Source of the DNA: Microvirga terrae
GTDB lineage: Bacteria; Pseudomonadota; Alphaproteobacteria; Rhizobiales; Beijerinckiaceae
Direction of reading: 5' to 3'
DNA length: 64,000 nt
Assembly: GCF_013307435.2 (NCBI RefSeq)
Contig: NZ_CP102846.1
Location: forward strand, 310,001-374,000
The position numbers were made by a program, and so were the translations under genes. Shown piece after piece: positions 26,678 to 36,506 of this stretch. Each line of letters opens with the position of its first letter. The stretch's first letter is position 1. A model generated the notes under the pieces. It was not told where the DNA came from and made no database searches. It saw only the letters and a list, made by a program, of their open reading frames with translations.

Positions 26678-27699
26678 GGTGCCCTCCAAAAGAGTGTACA
26701 ACAAACCAAACATGACCAATTGCTCCGATCGATTCACCTGCTCGTGAAGGGTCGAACCTCGAGGCGGCACCTATTAGAGTGGCTTACCTCTATCCAACCA
26801 CAAGTAGGATAAAGGCAGCGAGTTTGCAGGGGCAGGCCCGATTGAACACAAAATAGGGACTAATGTGCGCCATTTTTGGCCAAGCTGATCCGCAGGCAAG
26901 CTTGTCGGTGTGTCTCCTCGATCACCGAAATAGACACATGTGCGACGAGGGTCTCCAGCGCATACTCGCGCACCGTGTCCCGCAACATGTTCGCGCCCTA
27001 GTGGCCGCTTCCGAGTACAGCCTGCCTGCTCAGGAGCCTAGATTGACCCCGGTTCAGCGCACATCCTCGCAGTTTTCCAAGCCCAGGCTCCAAGTAGACC
27101 GCTGAGAAGGGCAGCTGCGAGGTCGCGACACAAGAATGAGGAAACGCGGGATTTACGTCGGTTCCGACCTGAGGTAACGCGACACACCAGAGTTGAAGTA
27201 TCTGTTAGATAGCCACGCCTGTCAGGGCAGCCTCCCGGCTCCGACCGCGAGCCTGTGGGCTCAGATCTAGCATGTGCAGCTGTAGCCCCTGCGAGCTCAA
27301 GGTCAGGGCTTGCTGTTCATACCTTGGAATTGTCCTCCCGCGGAGCCTTATCATGCGGCGCCCCACATCGACGTCGAAGAAGATGCTGCTTCCCGCAGAC
27401 CACGGCGTCCGCATCAACAAGACTATGCGTTTCACTGCGCATGACGAAAGCCTGGTGTTAATAGCCGTTGTAGTGGAAGTGGCGAAGTTCTTCCGGAAGT
27501 ACCCGCCCGTTCATCATTAGAATCTGCTCACTCCTCGAAAGAGTGGGTGTACCTAACCAGAGGCAAGCAACAGTGGAACTGCACAGTGATACCGCGAAAC
27601 GAGTTAGGCAAATCGTGGCTTAGACCCACCAAACGAAACTGACGATGCTGATCTCTAGCTCTGGCAGGGGCGCGGGGTTAAGCTGATGGTGGCTGATCT
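26678..27699. other. 1-kb region without recognised gene
   Basis: No family was recognised in any frame. The last 200 bases, which are AT-richer than the kinase gene that follows, probably hold its promoter. Confidence 0.35.
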
Positions 27700-30600
27700 G
27701 TGACCAGACCAACCGAACACACCCAGCTTGGCAGAGGAGCCCTGGTGGACCCATCCTTTCAGGCCGGCGGCAAGGGAGTTCAGGACCTCCAGGTGCTGTG
27801 GGAGGACGGCGAGCGCGCACTCTGCCGACGCCCGAGCCAAATCGATCAGACCACGGTGCTGGCGGTGGTGCCGGTCGCGGAGCACCCGTCCCCCGCCAGC
27901 GTCGAACGGCTGGCACATGCATTCGGCCTGAAGGACGAGCTCGATCCCGCCTGGGCGCTGCGCCCACTTAAGCTGGAGCGCGAGCGGGGCCGGACCGTGC
28001 TGGTGCTGGAGGATCCCGGCGGCGAGCCGCTCGCCCGGCGGCTCGGCTCACCCCTGCCGGTGGCGCAATTCCTGCCGCTGGCGATCGGCATCGCCGCAGC
28101 CCTCGGCCAGGTTCACCAGCGTGGCCTGATCCACAAGGACCTCAAGCCCGCCCACATCCTGGTTGGCTGCCCCGACGGGCAGGTGCGCCTGACCGGGTTC
28201 GGCATCGCCTCGCGCCTGGCGCGCGAGCGCCAGACGCCGGAGCCGCCCGGGACCATCGCCGGCACCCTGCCGTACATGGCCCCCGAGCAGACCGGGCGCA
28301 TGAACCGCTCGGTGGATGCCCGCAGCGACCTCTACGCCCTGGGGGTCACCTTCTACCAGATGCTCACCGGCACCCTGCCGTTCGTGGCCGCTGATCCCAT
28401 GGAGTGGGTCCACTGCCACATCGCCCGCCAGCCGCTGGCGCCACACGAGCGGCTCGCTCCCATTCCGGCGCCCCTCTCGGCCATCATCATGAAGCTGCTC
28501 GCCAAGACCCCCGAGGAGCGCTACCAGACCGCCGGCGGCCTTGAGCGCGATCTGCGCCGCTGCTGGGCGGACTGGCAGGCTCACGGCCGCATCGCCGCCT
28601 TTGCGCTCGGCCAACACGACACGCCCGACCGGCTGCTGATCCCGGAGACGCTGTACGGGCGCGAGCCTGAGATCGCCACGCTTCTGGCCGCCTTCGACCG
28701 GGTGGTGGCCGGAGGCAGGCCGGAGCTGGTGCTGGTGGCGGGCTATTCCGGCATCGGCAAGTCGGCGGTGGTGAACGAGCTGCACCGGGCGCTGGTGCCG
28801 CCGCGCGGCCTGTTCGCCTCTGGCAAGTTCGACCAGTACCGACGCGACATTCCCTATGCCACCCTGGTGCAGGCGTTCCAGGGCCTCGTGCGCCAGATCC
28901 TGGGCCAGGATGAAGCGGACTTGGCGCGCTGGCGCGCGGCCTTGCGGGAGGCACTCGGGCCGAACGGCCAGCTGATGGTCAACCTGGTGCCAGAGCTGAA
29001 GCTCATCATCTGCGAGCAGCCGCCGGTGCCCGAGCTGCCGCCGCAGGAGGCGCACAACCGCTTTCTGCTGGTGTTCCGGCGCTTTCTCGGCGTGTTCGCC
29101 CGGCCGGAGCATCCGCTGGCGCTGTTTCTCGACGACCTGCAGTGGCTCGACACAGCTACCCTCAAGCTGCTCGAGGATCTGCTCACGCGCGCGGAGCTGC
29201 ACCACCTGCTGCTGATCGGCGCCTATCGCGATAACGAAGTCACGCCGGCGCACCCGCTCATGCGGAAGATCAACGCCGTCAGGACTACAGGCGAGAAAAT
29301 CTCGGAGATCACGCTGGAGCCGCTGACCGAGACGGATCTCAGGCAGCTGGTGGCGGATGCGCTGCGCTGCGAGCCCGCACGCGCCGCACCACTGGCGACG
29401 CTGGTTCATGACAAGACCGGGGGCAATCCGTTCTTTGCCATCCAGTTCCTGGCTTCGCTCGTAGGAGAGGGATTGATCACCTTCAACCACGCCGAGGGGC
29501 ACTGGGGGTGGGATCTCGCGCGCATTCACGCCAAGGGCTACACCGACAACGTGGTGGATCTCATGGCCGGCAAGCTCACCCGCCTGCCAGCCGAGGCGCA
29601 GCAGGCGCTACAGCAGCTGGCGTGCCTCGGCAATGTGGCTGAGATCAGGACCTTGTCGATGGTGCTTGGGGTGGCGGAGGAGCAGGTTGACAAAGCGCTG
29701 TGGCCAGCCCGCCGTCAGGAGTTGGTAGAGCGGACGGGTGATCGCTACCGGTTCGAGCATGACCGCATCCATGACGCTGCCTATGCGCTGATCCCGGACG
29801 GTGAGCGGGCAGCGGTTCATCTGCGGATCGGCCGGCTGCTCGTGGCGCATACCCCTCCCGGCCGACGGGAGGAGGCGATCTTTGACATCGTCAATCAGCT
29901 CAACCGCAGCGCAGCCTTGATCGCCTCTCAAGACGAGCGCGAGCAGCTGGCCGAACTCAATCTTCAGGCCGGCAAACGCGCTAAGGCATCCGCCGCCTAT
30001 GCGTCAGCGATGACTTATCTCGTCGCCGGGCGCGCGCTGCTAGGCGCCGAGGCGTGGTCGCAACATTACCGCCTGACGTTCGACTTGGAGCTGCATCAGG
30101 CGGAGTGCGAGTTCCTGACCGGCGCCACGGCGCACGCCGAGGACCGCCTCGTGATGCTGGCAGAGAGCACCGATGATATCCTCGCTCTGGCACGTGTGAC
30201 GGGCCTCTTGCTGTCGCTTTATCGTGTCAACAATCAGGATGACCAAGCTGTCTCAAGGGGACTTGCCTATCTACGACGGGCAGGCATCGACTGGTCACCG
30301 CATCCCACCGACGTAGAGGTTGAGCGGGAATATCAGCAGCTCGCAAGCAGAATCGGCGGGCGGACAATCAAGTCATTGATCGATCTGCCGCTGATGAGCG
30401 ATCCCGCTTGCCAAGCCACCATGGAGGTGCTCGGGATGCTCGTAAGTCCAGCATCATTCACGGACGCGAATCTGTTTGCGCTCGTGGTCGGCCGCGCAAC
30501 CAATCTCAGTTTGGAGCACGGCCACAGCGAGTTCTCGATTTTTGCGTATGGGACCTTTCCAACGATTCTTGGGCCGCGGTTTGGCAAGTTTCGAGAGGGT

Positions 30601-33294
30601 CTCCAGCTCGGTCAGCTTGCGTATGACTTGGTGGAGCAGCGGGGGCTCACCCGCTTCAAGGTCCGCGCCTACACGATCTATGGTTCACTTGTCACGCCCT
30701 GGACACAGCCTCTTCGGGAGACCATTGACGTTCAGCGGCGCGCCTTTGAGACAGCCCTAGAGATGGGTGACCCCGTGTACGCCTCATATACCCAAGACCA
30801 TGGGCTGACAGTTCTACTCGCCAGCGGCGCGCCTCTGACCCAAGTACAGAAAGAGGCGGAGGATGCTGTAAGGTTCTCGCAACAAGTCGGTTTTAGCTAC
30901 CTCGCCGACATACCCACTGGGCAACTGGTACGGGCGCTGCGTGGCCTGACACCGAGCCTAGGTTCCTTCAACGACACCGGTTTCGATGAGCGGGCGTTCG
31001 AGCGCGACCTGGAGGAACATCCGGTGCGCTCACGCCGGGCGTACCGTTACTGGATTTGCAAGCTCCAGGCCTGTTACCTGGCCGGGGAGATCGCCACCGC
31101 CCTGCAGGCTGCAGACAGAGCTTGGCCGTCAATCCCAGAGATGCATCGTCATTCCATAGAGACCGCTGACTATCATCTGTATGGCGCACTCACGCTGGTG
31201 GCACACTGCACCGCCCTGCCAGTTAACGCCCGATCTGAGCCGATGAACGCGCTTTTGGATCATCACCGCCAGCTGGCGTTTTGGGCGCAGGAGTGCCCGC
31301 AGAACTTTGCCGACCGAGCAGCACTTGCGGCGGCCGAGATTGCCCAGCTGGAAGGCCGAATGCTTGATGCCATGAACCTTTACGAGCAGGCCATCAGGTC
31401 AGCCCAGGCAAATGGCTTTGTGCAGAACGAGGCCCTTGCCTGTGAGCTTGCAGCGCGCTTCTACGCCAGCCACGGCTTCGAGAAGATCGCACAAACCTAT
31501 CTTCGCGACGCCCGCGCGTGCTATCTGCACTGGGGTGCGGAGGGCAAGGTGCGGCACCTTGAGGCGATGTACCCGCACCTGAGAGCAGAAGAGCCTGCTC
31601 CTGCAACCACGATCGCCGCGCCTGTCGAACACCTGGATCTGTCCACCGTGATCAAGGTGTCGCAGGCAGTCTCGGGCGAGATCGTGCTCGACAAGCTGCT
31701 CGAGACGCTCGTGCGCACCGCCCTCGAGCAGGCCGGCGCCGAACGCGGCGTGCTGATCCTGACGCACGGGGCCGAGCAGCACGTGGCCGCCGAGGCCATA
31801 ACCCGCGGCGACCAGGTCAGCGTGTGCCTGCGCGACGAGCCCGTGTCCCCCGACCGGCTGCCGGGGGCAGTGCTGCACTATGCCCTGCGCACCCGCGAGA
31901 GCGTCGTTCTCGACGATGCGGCGCAGTCCTCGTTCGCCGCCGATGCCTACATCCGCCAGCACCAGGTCCGCTCCGTGCTCTGCCTGCCGCTGCTCAACCA
32001 GGCCAAGGTCATCGGCCTGCTGTATCTCGAGAACAACCTGACCCCCCGGGTGTTCGCCCCGGCCCGCATTCCCGTGCTCAAGCTGCTCGCCTCCCAGGCA
32101 GCGGTCTCGCTCGAGAATACTCGCCTGTACAAGGACCTGGCGGAGCGCGAGGCCCGGATCCGGCGCCTGGTGGACGCCGACGTGATCGGGATCGTGATCT
32201 GGGACCTGGACGGGCGTCTGCTCGATGCCAACGATGCCTTCCTGCGCATGGTCCAGTACACCCGCGAGGATGTGGCCGCGGGCATGCGCTGGTTCGACAT
32301 GACGCCGCCGGAATGGCAGGAGGCGCATGTGCTTGAGGAGGCGGAGGAACTGAAGACGACCGGCATGATGAAAGCGCGCGAGAAGGAGTTCTTCCGCCGG
32401 GACGGCAGCCGGGTGCCGGTGCTGATCGGGGCGGCCTGCTTCGATGAGCCGCCAGACCAGGGGGTGGCCTACATTCTCGATCTGAGCGAGCGCAAGCGGG
32501 CGGAAGCGGAAGCCCGCGAGAGCGAGCGGCGCTACCGTGAGGTGCAGCTGGAGCTGGCGCATGCCAACCGGGTCACCACCATGGGCCAGCTGACCGGCTC
32601 GATTGCCCACGAGGTCAACCAGCCGATCGCCGCCACGGTGATCAGCGCGCAGGCGGCGCTGCGCTGGCTGGGGCGTCAGCCGCCGGATCTGGACGAGGTG
32701 CGCCAGCTGCTGGCCCAGATTGTGAGCAACGGGGCGCGCGCTGGCGAGGTCATTCACCGGATCCGGGCTCTGATCAAGAAGGCGCCGGCCCAGCAGGATG
32801 TGCTGGCGATCAACGGCCCGATCCGGGAGGTGATCGAGCTGACCCGCACCGAGGCGATGAAGAGCCGCGTCTCAGTCACGGCCGAGCTGGCCGAGAACCT
32901 GCCGCTCATCTGCGGCGACCGGGTGCAGCTGCAGCAGGTGATGCTCAACCTGATCGTGAACGCGATCGAGGCGCTGAGCGGGATGCACGAGGGGGCGCGG
33001 GAGGTGGTGATCCGGACGGAGCAGGATGAGGCGGGTGATGTGCTTGTCAGCGTACGGGATACCGGCCCGGGGCTGGACGCGCAGGGGATCGAGCAGGTGT
33101 TCGAGGCGTTTTACACGACCAAGGCCAGCGGCATGGGCATGGGGCTGTCGATCTGCCGCTCGATCATCGAGGCGCATGGCGGGCGCCTGTGGGCGAGCCC
33201 GAACGAGCCTCGCGGCGCCAGGCTCCAGTTCACCCTGCCGCCATGGCAGGAGGATGTTGCCGCTGAGAATATCCAGTCACCTCACAGTCCGTGA
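27700..33294 (+). CDS. hybrid Ser/Thr kinase-like / AAA ATPase / GAF / PAS / histidine kinase
   Basis: Very large signalling protein (1864 residues, GTG start). Order: protein-kinase-like domain (about 70-300) with HKDLKP at 145, TGFG at 165 in place of DFG, and APEQ near 194; AAA ATPase with Walker A GYSGIGKSAV at 348 and Walker B LFLDDLQWLD at 474; long helical TPR-like region (about 700-1300); GAF domain (about 1314-1477); PAS domain (about 1486-1600); HisKA with phospho-acceptor His 1637 in IAHEVNQP; HATPase with NLIVNAIEAL, DTGPGL and GMGMGLSI. No receiver domain or membrane segment, so a soluble sensor. No response regulator is adjacent. Base composition dips in the middle (about 30050-31560), suggesting a mosaic gene. 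Confidence 0.9.
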   Translation: MTRPTEHTQLGRGALVDPSFQAGGKGVQDLQVLWEDGERALCRRPSQIDQTTVLAVVPVAEHPSPASVERLAHAFGLKDELDPAWALRPLKLERERGRTVLVLEDPGGEPLARRLGSPLPVAQFLPLAIGIAAALGQVHQRGLIHKDLKPAHILVGCPDGQVRLTGFGIASRLARERQTPEPPGTIAGTLPYMAPEQTGRMNRSVDARSDLYALGVTFYQMLTGTLPFVAADPMEWVHCHIARQPLAPHERLAPIPAPLSAIIMKLLAKTPEERYQTAGGLERDLRRCWADWQAHGRIAAFALGQHDTPDRLLIPETLYGREPEIATLLAAFDRVVAGGRPELVLVAGYSGIGKSAVVNELHRALVPPRGLFASGKFDQYRRDIPYATLVQAFQGLVRQILGQDEADLARWRAALREALGPNGQLMVNLVPELKLIICEQPPVPELPPQEAHNRFLLVFRRFLGVFARPEHPLALFLDDLQWLDTATLKLLEDLLTRAELHHLLLIGAYRDNEVTPAHPLMRKINAVRTTGEKISEITLEPLTETDLRQLVADALRCEPARAAPLATLVHDKTGGNPFFAIQFLASLVGEGLITFNHAEGHWGWDLARIHAKGYTDNVVDLMAGKLTRLPAEAQQALQQLACLGNVAEIRTLSMVLGVAEEQVDKALWPARRQELVERTGDRYRFEHDRIHDAAYALIPDGERAAVHLRIGRLLVAHTPPGRREEAIFDIVNQLNRSAALIASQDEREQLAELNLQAGKRAKASAAYASAMTYLVAGRALLGAEAWSQHYRLTFDLELHQAECEFLTGATAHAEDRLVMLAESTDDILALARVTGLLLSLYRVNNQDDQAVSRGLAYLRRAGIDWSPHPTDVEVEREYQQLASRIGGRTIKSLIDLPLMSDPACQATMEVLGMLVSPASFTDANLFALVVGRATNLSLEHGHSEFSIFAYGTFPTILGPRFGKFREGLQLGQLAYDLVEQRGLTRFKVRAYTIYGSLVTPWTQPLRETIDVQRRAFETALEMGDPVYASYTQDHGLTVLLASGAPLTQVQKEAEDAVRFSQQVGFSYLADIPTGQLVRALRGLTPSLGSFNDTGFDERAFERDLEEHPVRSRRAYRYWICKLQACYLAGEIATALQAADRAWPSIPEMHRHSIETADYHLYGALTLVAHCTALPVNARSEPMNALLDHHRQLAFWAQECPQNFADRAALAAAEIAQLEGRMLDAMNLYEQAIRSAQANGFVQNEALACELAARFYASHGFEKIAQTYLRDARACYLHWGAEGKVRHLEAMYPHLRAEEPAPATTIAAPVEHLDLSTVIKVSQAVSGEIVLDKLLETLVRTALEQAGAERGVLILTHGAEQHVAAEAITRGDQVSVCLRDEPVSPDRLPGAVLHYALRTRESVVLDDAAQSSFAADAYIRQHQVRSVLCLPLLNQAKVIGLLYLENNLTPRVFAPARIPVLKLLASQAAVSLENTRLYKDLAEREARIRRLVDADVIGIVIWDLDGRLLDANDAFLRMVQYTREDVAAGMRWFDMTPPEWQEAHVLEEAEELKTTGMMKAREKEFFRRDGSRVPVLIGAACFDEPPDQGVAYILDLSERKRAEAEARESERRYREVQLELAHANRVTTMGQLTGSIAHEVNQPIAATVISAQAALRWLGRQPPDLDEVRQLLAQIVSNGARAGEVIHRIRALIKKAPAQQDVLAINGPIREVIELTRTEAMKSRVSVTAELAENLPLICGDRVQLQQVMLNLIVNAIEALSGMHEGAREVVIRTEQDEAGDVLVSVRDTGPGLDAQGIEQVFEAFYTTKASGMGMGLSICRSIIEAHGGRLWASPNEPRGARLQFTLPPWQEDVAAENIQSPHSP

Positions 33295-33588
33295 CGGGGA
33301 GAGTTCAGGCAGCAAGACAAATCCGCTCTCGGTAAATTGGTGGCGTGTTGCATCATGAGGTCGAGCAATCGATATGGAATAGAAGCAACCCATCCAATGA
33401 TGCCAGTATCAATTATGGTCGCTGTCCTCGACTAAAAGTTCAACGCCATTCCTTCAAATCCGCGATAAAGTACTAGCTTTTGAACCTAAGCCTGCGAGAA
33501 CTGACAGTCTGCCAGATATAACAGGAGCAGCTATCGTGCCCAGGGACTATCTCCATGTGAGCGATTAATCGCAAACAGGAGAAGTGAC

Positions 33589-33876
33589 ATGCGACATGTT
33601 CTTACTATTGGGCTGAGCGCCCTATTGATCGGCAACGCTGCTGCTATAGCCGAGCCCTCGAGACCCTTCAATCCGCCTCCGAATGCAGGCAATGTAGAAG
33701 TAAGCAACCACTCCAAAGGATATGGTGGACAAGGGCCGGCCGAGTATTTCTTGGAGCATCCTGATGAATTGTCGCATGATCGACCCGGACCTTACACTGA
33801 CGGATCGCGCCGACGCCTCCCTCCCGTGCCAAATGCCAGTGGATCTCAGGTGACTAATCCGGATACGTATAGATAG
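33589..33876 (+). CDS. small secreted protein, unknown function
   Basis: A 95-residue protein with AGGAGA five bases before the ATG and a clean Sec signal (LTIGLSALLIGNAAAIA, cut near AIA-EP). The mature part is Pro/Gly/Asn-rich (PFNPPPNAGNVEV, KGYGGQGPAEYFLEHPDEL) with no cysteines. Not recognised; probably a small periplasmic or extracellular protein. It stands alone after the hybrid kinase. Confidence 0.65.
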   Translation: MRHVLTIGLSALLIGNAAAIAEPSRPFNPPPNAGNVEVSNHSKGYGGQGPAEYFLEHPDELSHDRPGPYTDGSRRRLPPVPNASGSQVTNPDTYR

Positions 33877-34519
33877 ACAGCGCAAGCACCTCTTTGGTGC
33901 GGCCGGAGCAGGCTCAACTTGCCCTTGCCCCAGTCGCAATTTAGAGGGTGGGACGCCAACCCCAGAAACGACTGGCTCATCGGATCGCGAGACATATTGC
34001 AAAGTGGTCCTCGCGATAATCTCCTGCTTGAGATCACGGTTGAAGATGCGTTGCGATCGTCGTCCCGGCGGATCAACGCCGCATCACATAGTGTCATTTC
34101 ACAGCACCGTTGACCTCCAACCCGACACAGGTGGCCTGTGATGGTGCCTCCAGAGCGAAACTCTCCGTTGTGGACGTGATGTTCGGATTAATTGGCCATA
34201 CATCTCATCATGCTGGATAGCCTTGACAATGCCAAAAGCAGCAGGGTTCTGGCGTGCGAAGGACGATCCCTATCCATGATGACTTGAGCAACGAACAACG
34301 GGGTCCGTAAAGTACGATAACAGATCAAGGCACCTATGGCTTGCGACGCCGCCGCGGCTCATTCAACTCTGTTGGCGCTTTTCCGGGTTCGGACATGAAG
34401 CAGGGAAACGTGATTCCGAACCGAATGTTTCGAGCGCCATGCAAAAACCTGTAGCGAGTACTCGGGTCCCGATAGAAAGAGATCATCAATGGCGGCATAG
34501 CAAGATCTATGACCACACG
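33877..34519. other. intergenic region, nothing recognised
   Basis: About 640 bases, no convincing gene or repeat. Confidence 0.35.
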
Positions 34520-34786
34520 TCACCAACTGCGTCGGGTACCCTGTCCCAATGTCTGATGTGGCTGGTCGTGAAGTTTGAGACGATCAACTTCGGATTGTAT
34601 CTCGTTGTTGTGCAAGGTTTGCTGGTTCTCCTCCTGAGTTTGGTGCAACTCGCGTTGAATGGCACGATTCGTTTGCTGAACCCTTTGCTCCGCAGGCGAC
34701 TGTAAGGGGAGCACCTCAGTTTGGGCTAGCGCCGGAAGCGCTCCTGAGCTCAATGCGAAGAGCAGAGTAAGAACGGATAGCTTCAT
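34520..34786 (-). CDS. small exported Gln/Glu-rich protein
   Basis: An 88-residue protein preceded by GGAGA at five bases. Signal peptide LSVLTLLFALSSGALPALA followed by QTEVLPL. The mature part is one long amphipathic, Gln-rich helix (AEQRVQQTNRAIQRELHQTQ), probably coiled coil. Homologues of this type are common small periplasmic proteins in rhizobia (impression, not a search). Function unknown. Confidence 0.65.
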   Translation of the reverse strand: MKLSVLTLLFALSSGALPALAQTEVLPLQSPAEQRVQQTNRAIQRELHQTQEENQQTLHNNEIQSEVDRLKLHDQPHQTLGQGTRRSW

Positions 34787-35027
34787 GTCGATCTCCAGAG
34801 AGTGGGCTCTCGATGATCCGGTCGCAGGTCATAGAAGGACTGTAAAAAGGAACTCCGCGGACGTCTTGATCACTGCCTCAAACTCGCCAGCCGATGCATC
34901 TCAGTCACCCGGCAACACCCGCACTGTCTATCTCTAAGCGTTTTGCGAAGCTCCAAGAGCGTATGCTGCAGAAAGATCCTGTCGCACATTGCATATACCG
35001 CCAGACGACCCGCGTCGGCTCGACTGA

Positions 35028-35333
35028 TCAAGATCGTGCGGACTTCGACGAACCAGCCGAGTATGGAATAGGCATGGTCCCGGAAGGACCAGCACTCGAC
35101 GGATAGTTCAGATCGCTGTTCACAGAACGTAGTCGGTCAGGCCGATATCGTAGATCAATCAGAGGGCGGAGCTCCACTGCCGCCAAGTCAAGTACTGTAG
35201 CATCCCGCCAGCGCTGTTTGCGGGGGCGAGTCAGTGCGACCAGACCTAACAGGGATTGCACCTCATCCTCAACTTGGAGAACCAGCCGACCGGAAATCGA
35301 CTTTCGAAAATTGAAGCGACCTGTCAAAGTCAT
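35028..35333 (-). CDS. hypothetical protein with WRDATVLDL motif
   Basis: A 101-residue protein with AGGA seven bases upstream of the ATG. Its body, RLVLQVEDEVQSLL, then QRWRDATVLDLAAVELRPLI and DLRYRP, has natural composition and resembles small rhizobial hypothetical proteins with a W-R-D-A-T core. No signal or membrane segment. The Ser/Gly-rich C-terminus may be frameshifted. Function unknown. Confidence 0.5.
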   Translation of the reverse strand: MTLTGRFNFRKSISGRLVLQVEDEVQSLLGLVALTRPRKQRWRDATVLDLAAVELRPLIDLRYRPDRLRSVNSDLNYPSSAGPSGTMPIPYSAGSSKSARS

Positions 35334-35379
35334 CGTCTATTCCTGACTTGCATTTACGATTACCTTCTGCCGGACATAC

Positions 35380-35741
35380 GATCGACCCATGTAGAATGTC
35401 TGGGTTCTGCCGCATTTGTAATAATGCCCGCAGGGAAGTGCCACAGATCACCTACCCCGACGTCGTCGATGAAACTTTGTCCCGCGGCGTCAATGGCGGT
35501 AATGCGGGCACTGCCATATAGCATGTAGGCCCACTCGGCGGCCTTGTGCCAATGTAGCTCACGTAAGCTCCCAGCGTTCATCCTTTAGAAGGTTGCGCGG
35601 ACCGGGATCTATTCCGCCATTATCAAGTCACTGAGTCTCAAGCGTGGAGAGTGCCATGGTCGCTCCCGATGCGTGCGCACTTATTAGGAGCCCTCCCACG
35701 CTGCTTGCAGCTAAGACCTTCGGGCGTGAGATGCGCTTCAT
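35380..35741 (-). pseudogene. oxalate decarboxylase (bicupin) remnant
   Basis: The gene start is intact: GGAG before ATG 35741 and a leader MKRISRPKVLAASSVGGLLI. In another frame comes LDNGGIDPGPRN, the family's conserved segment after the leader. Then a deletion joins it to the first cupin motif, [20 protein letters not shown] and [20 protein letters not shown], with the His-x-His metal ligands, ending soon after GDLWHFPAG. The rest of cupin 1 and all of cupin 2 are gone. Confidence 0.75.
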
Positions 35742-36113
35742 GATAAACTCCGTTAAGATTATGGCTGCACTCCACAATGCTCCTGGCTGTATCCTAGGCC
35801 AATTGTTCGCCTGTTTAATTCGATTGCACATTCGTATGAGGTATAGGGACACTTCGACGTCGTGCGCCGAGTCGTCGCCTAACATGAACGCGGTCTCCCG
35901 TGGATGCACTAGGTGACGTTTAACGTGAGAATACTATCAGGTTGGCGAAGGATCAGGTTCGTGACAGTGTCGCTGATAGTAGTACGATGCCCGATCTGCT
36001 CCAAGGCCTCTTCCCCGCCGCGGCCGTCAAGTGATCTCTTAGACAGACGGTGGGGCTCTACCTGCCAATGGCTGTCGGGCATTTTACGAAGGAGGCACGC
36101 AACGGAGGCTCGA

Positions 36114-36506
36114 ATGACCCATGTGACGAAGCTTGTAAGCGCATTCACATTTTCAGAAACAGTTCAGAGACTGCGTTCCACACTGGAGGGCAATGGCTTC
36201 ACAATCTTCGCAGCGATTGACCAGCGCGAAGCAGCCAAATCTGTCGGTCTTGACATGCCTCCGACAACGCTGATCATCTATGGCAATCCGAGAGGCGGCA
36301 CACCCCTGATGCTCGCCGCACCCGACTTCTCGATCGAGTTGCCGCTAAAAGTTCTTGTTCGAGAGGACACTGACGGCCGAGTTTTCGTGGTTTACAATCC
36401 GGCGCGCGCACTTGAAGGCAAGCATGGATTGCCAGCCGGCCTCGCCGGAAGGCTTGCCGGTGCCGAGCCCATCATCGCAGTCGCGACTGGGGCGGAGCCA
36501 AGCTAG
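36114..36506 (+). CDS. DUF302 domain-containing protein
   Basis: A 130-residue protein starting at ATG 36114 with GGAGG five bases before. The DUF302 core is clear: FSETVQRLRSTLEGNGFTIF, AAIDQREAAKSVGLDMPPTT and LIIYGNPRGGTPLMLAAPDF, then IELPLKVLVREDTDGRVFVV. No signal peptide in this form. DUF302 proteins are small, often dimeric and of unknown function. A longer upstream frame has no ribosome site and is rejected. Confidence 0.85.
   Translation: MTHVTKLVSAFTFSETVQRLRSTLEGNGFTIFAAIDQREAAKSVGLDMPPTTLIIYGNPRGGTPLMLAAPDFSIELPLKVLVREDTDGRVFVVYNPARALEGKHGLPAGLAGRLAGAEPIIAVATGAEPS

Noticed and set aside
28048..29529. 493-codon minus-strand frame inside the hybrid kinase
   Set aside because: Composition (Arg, Leu, Gln, His) is typical of the shadow of a GC-rich gene, and the plus strand has clear kinase and AAA motifs.
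35269..35451. QNPDIL motif reminiscent of oxalate decarboxylase in another frame downstream of the relic
   Set aside because: Order is wrong for the family (it should precede the cupin motif) and the match is six residues, so chance is likely.
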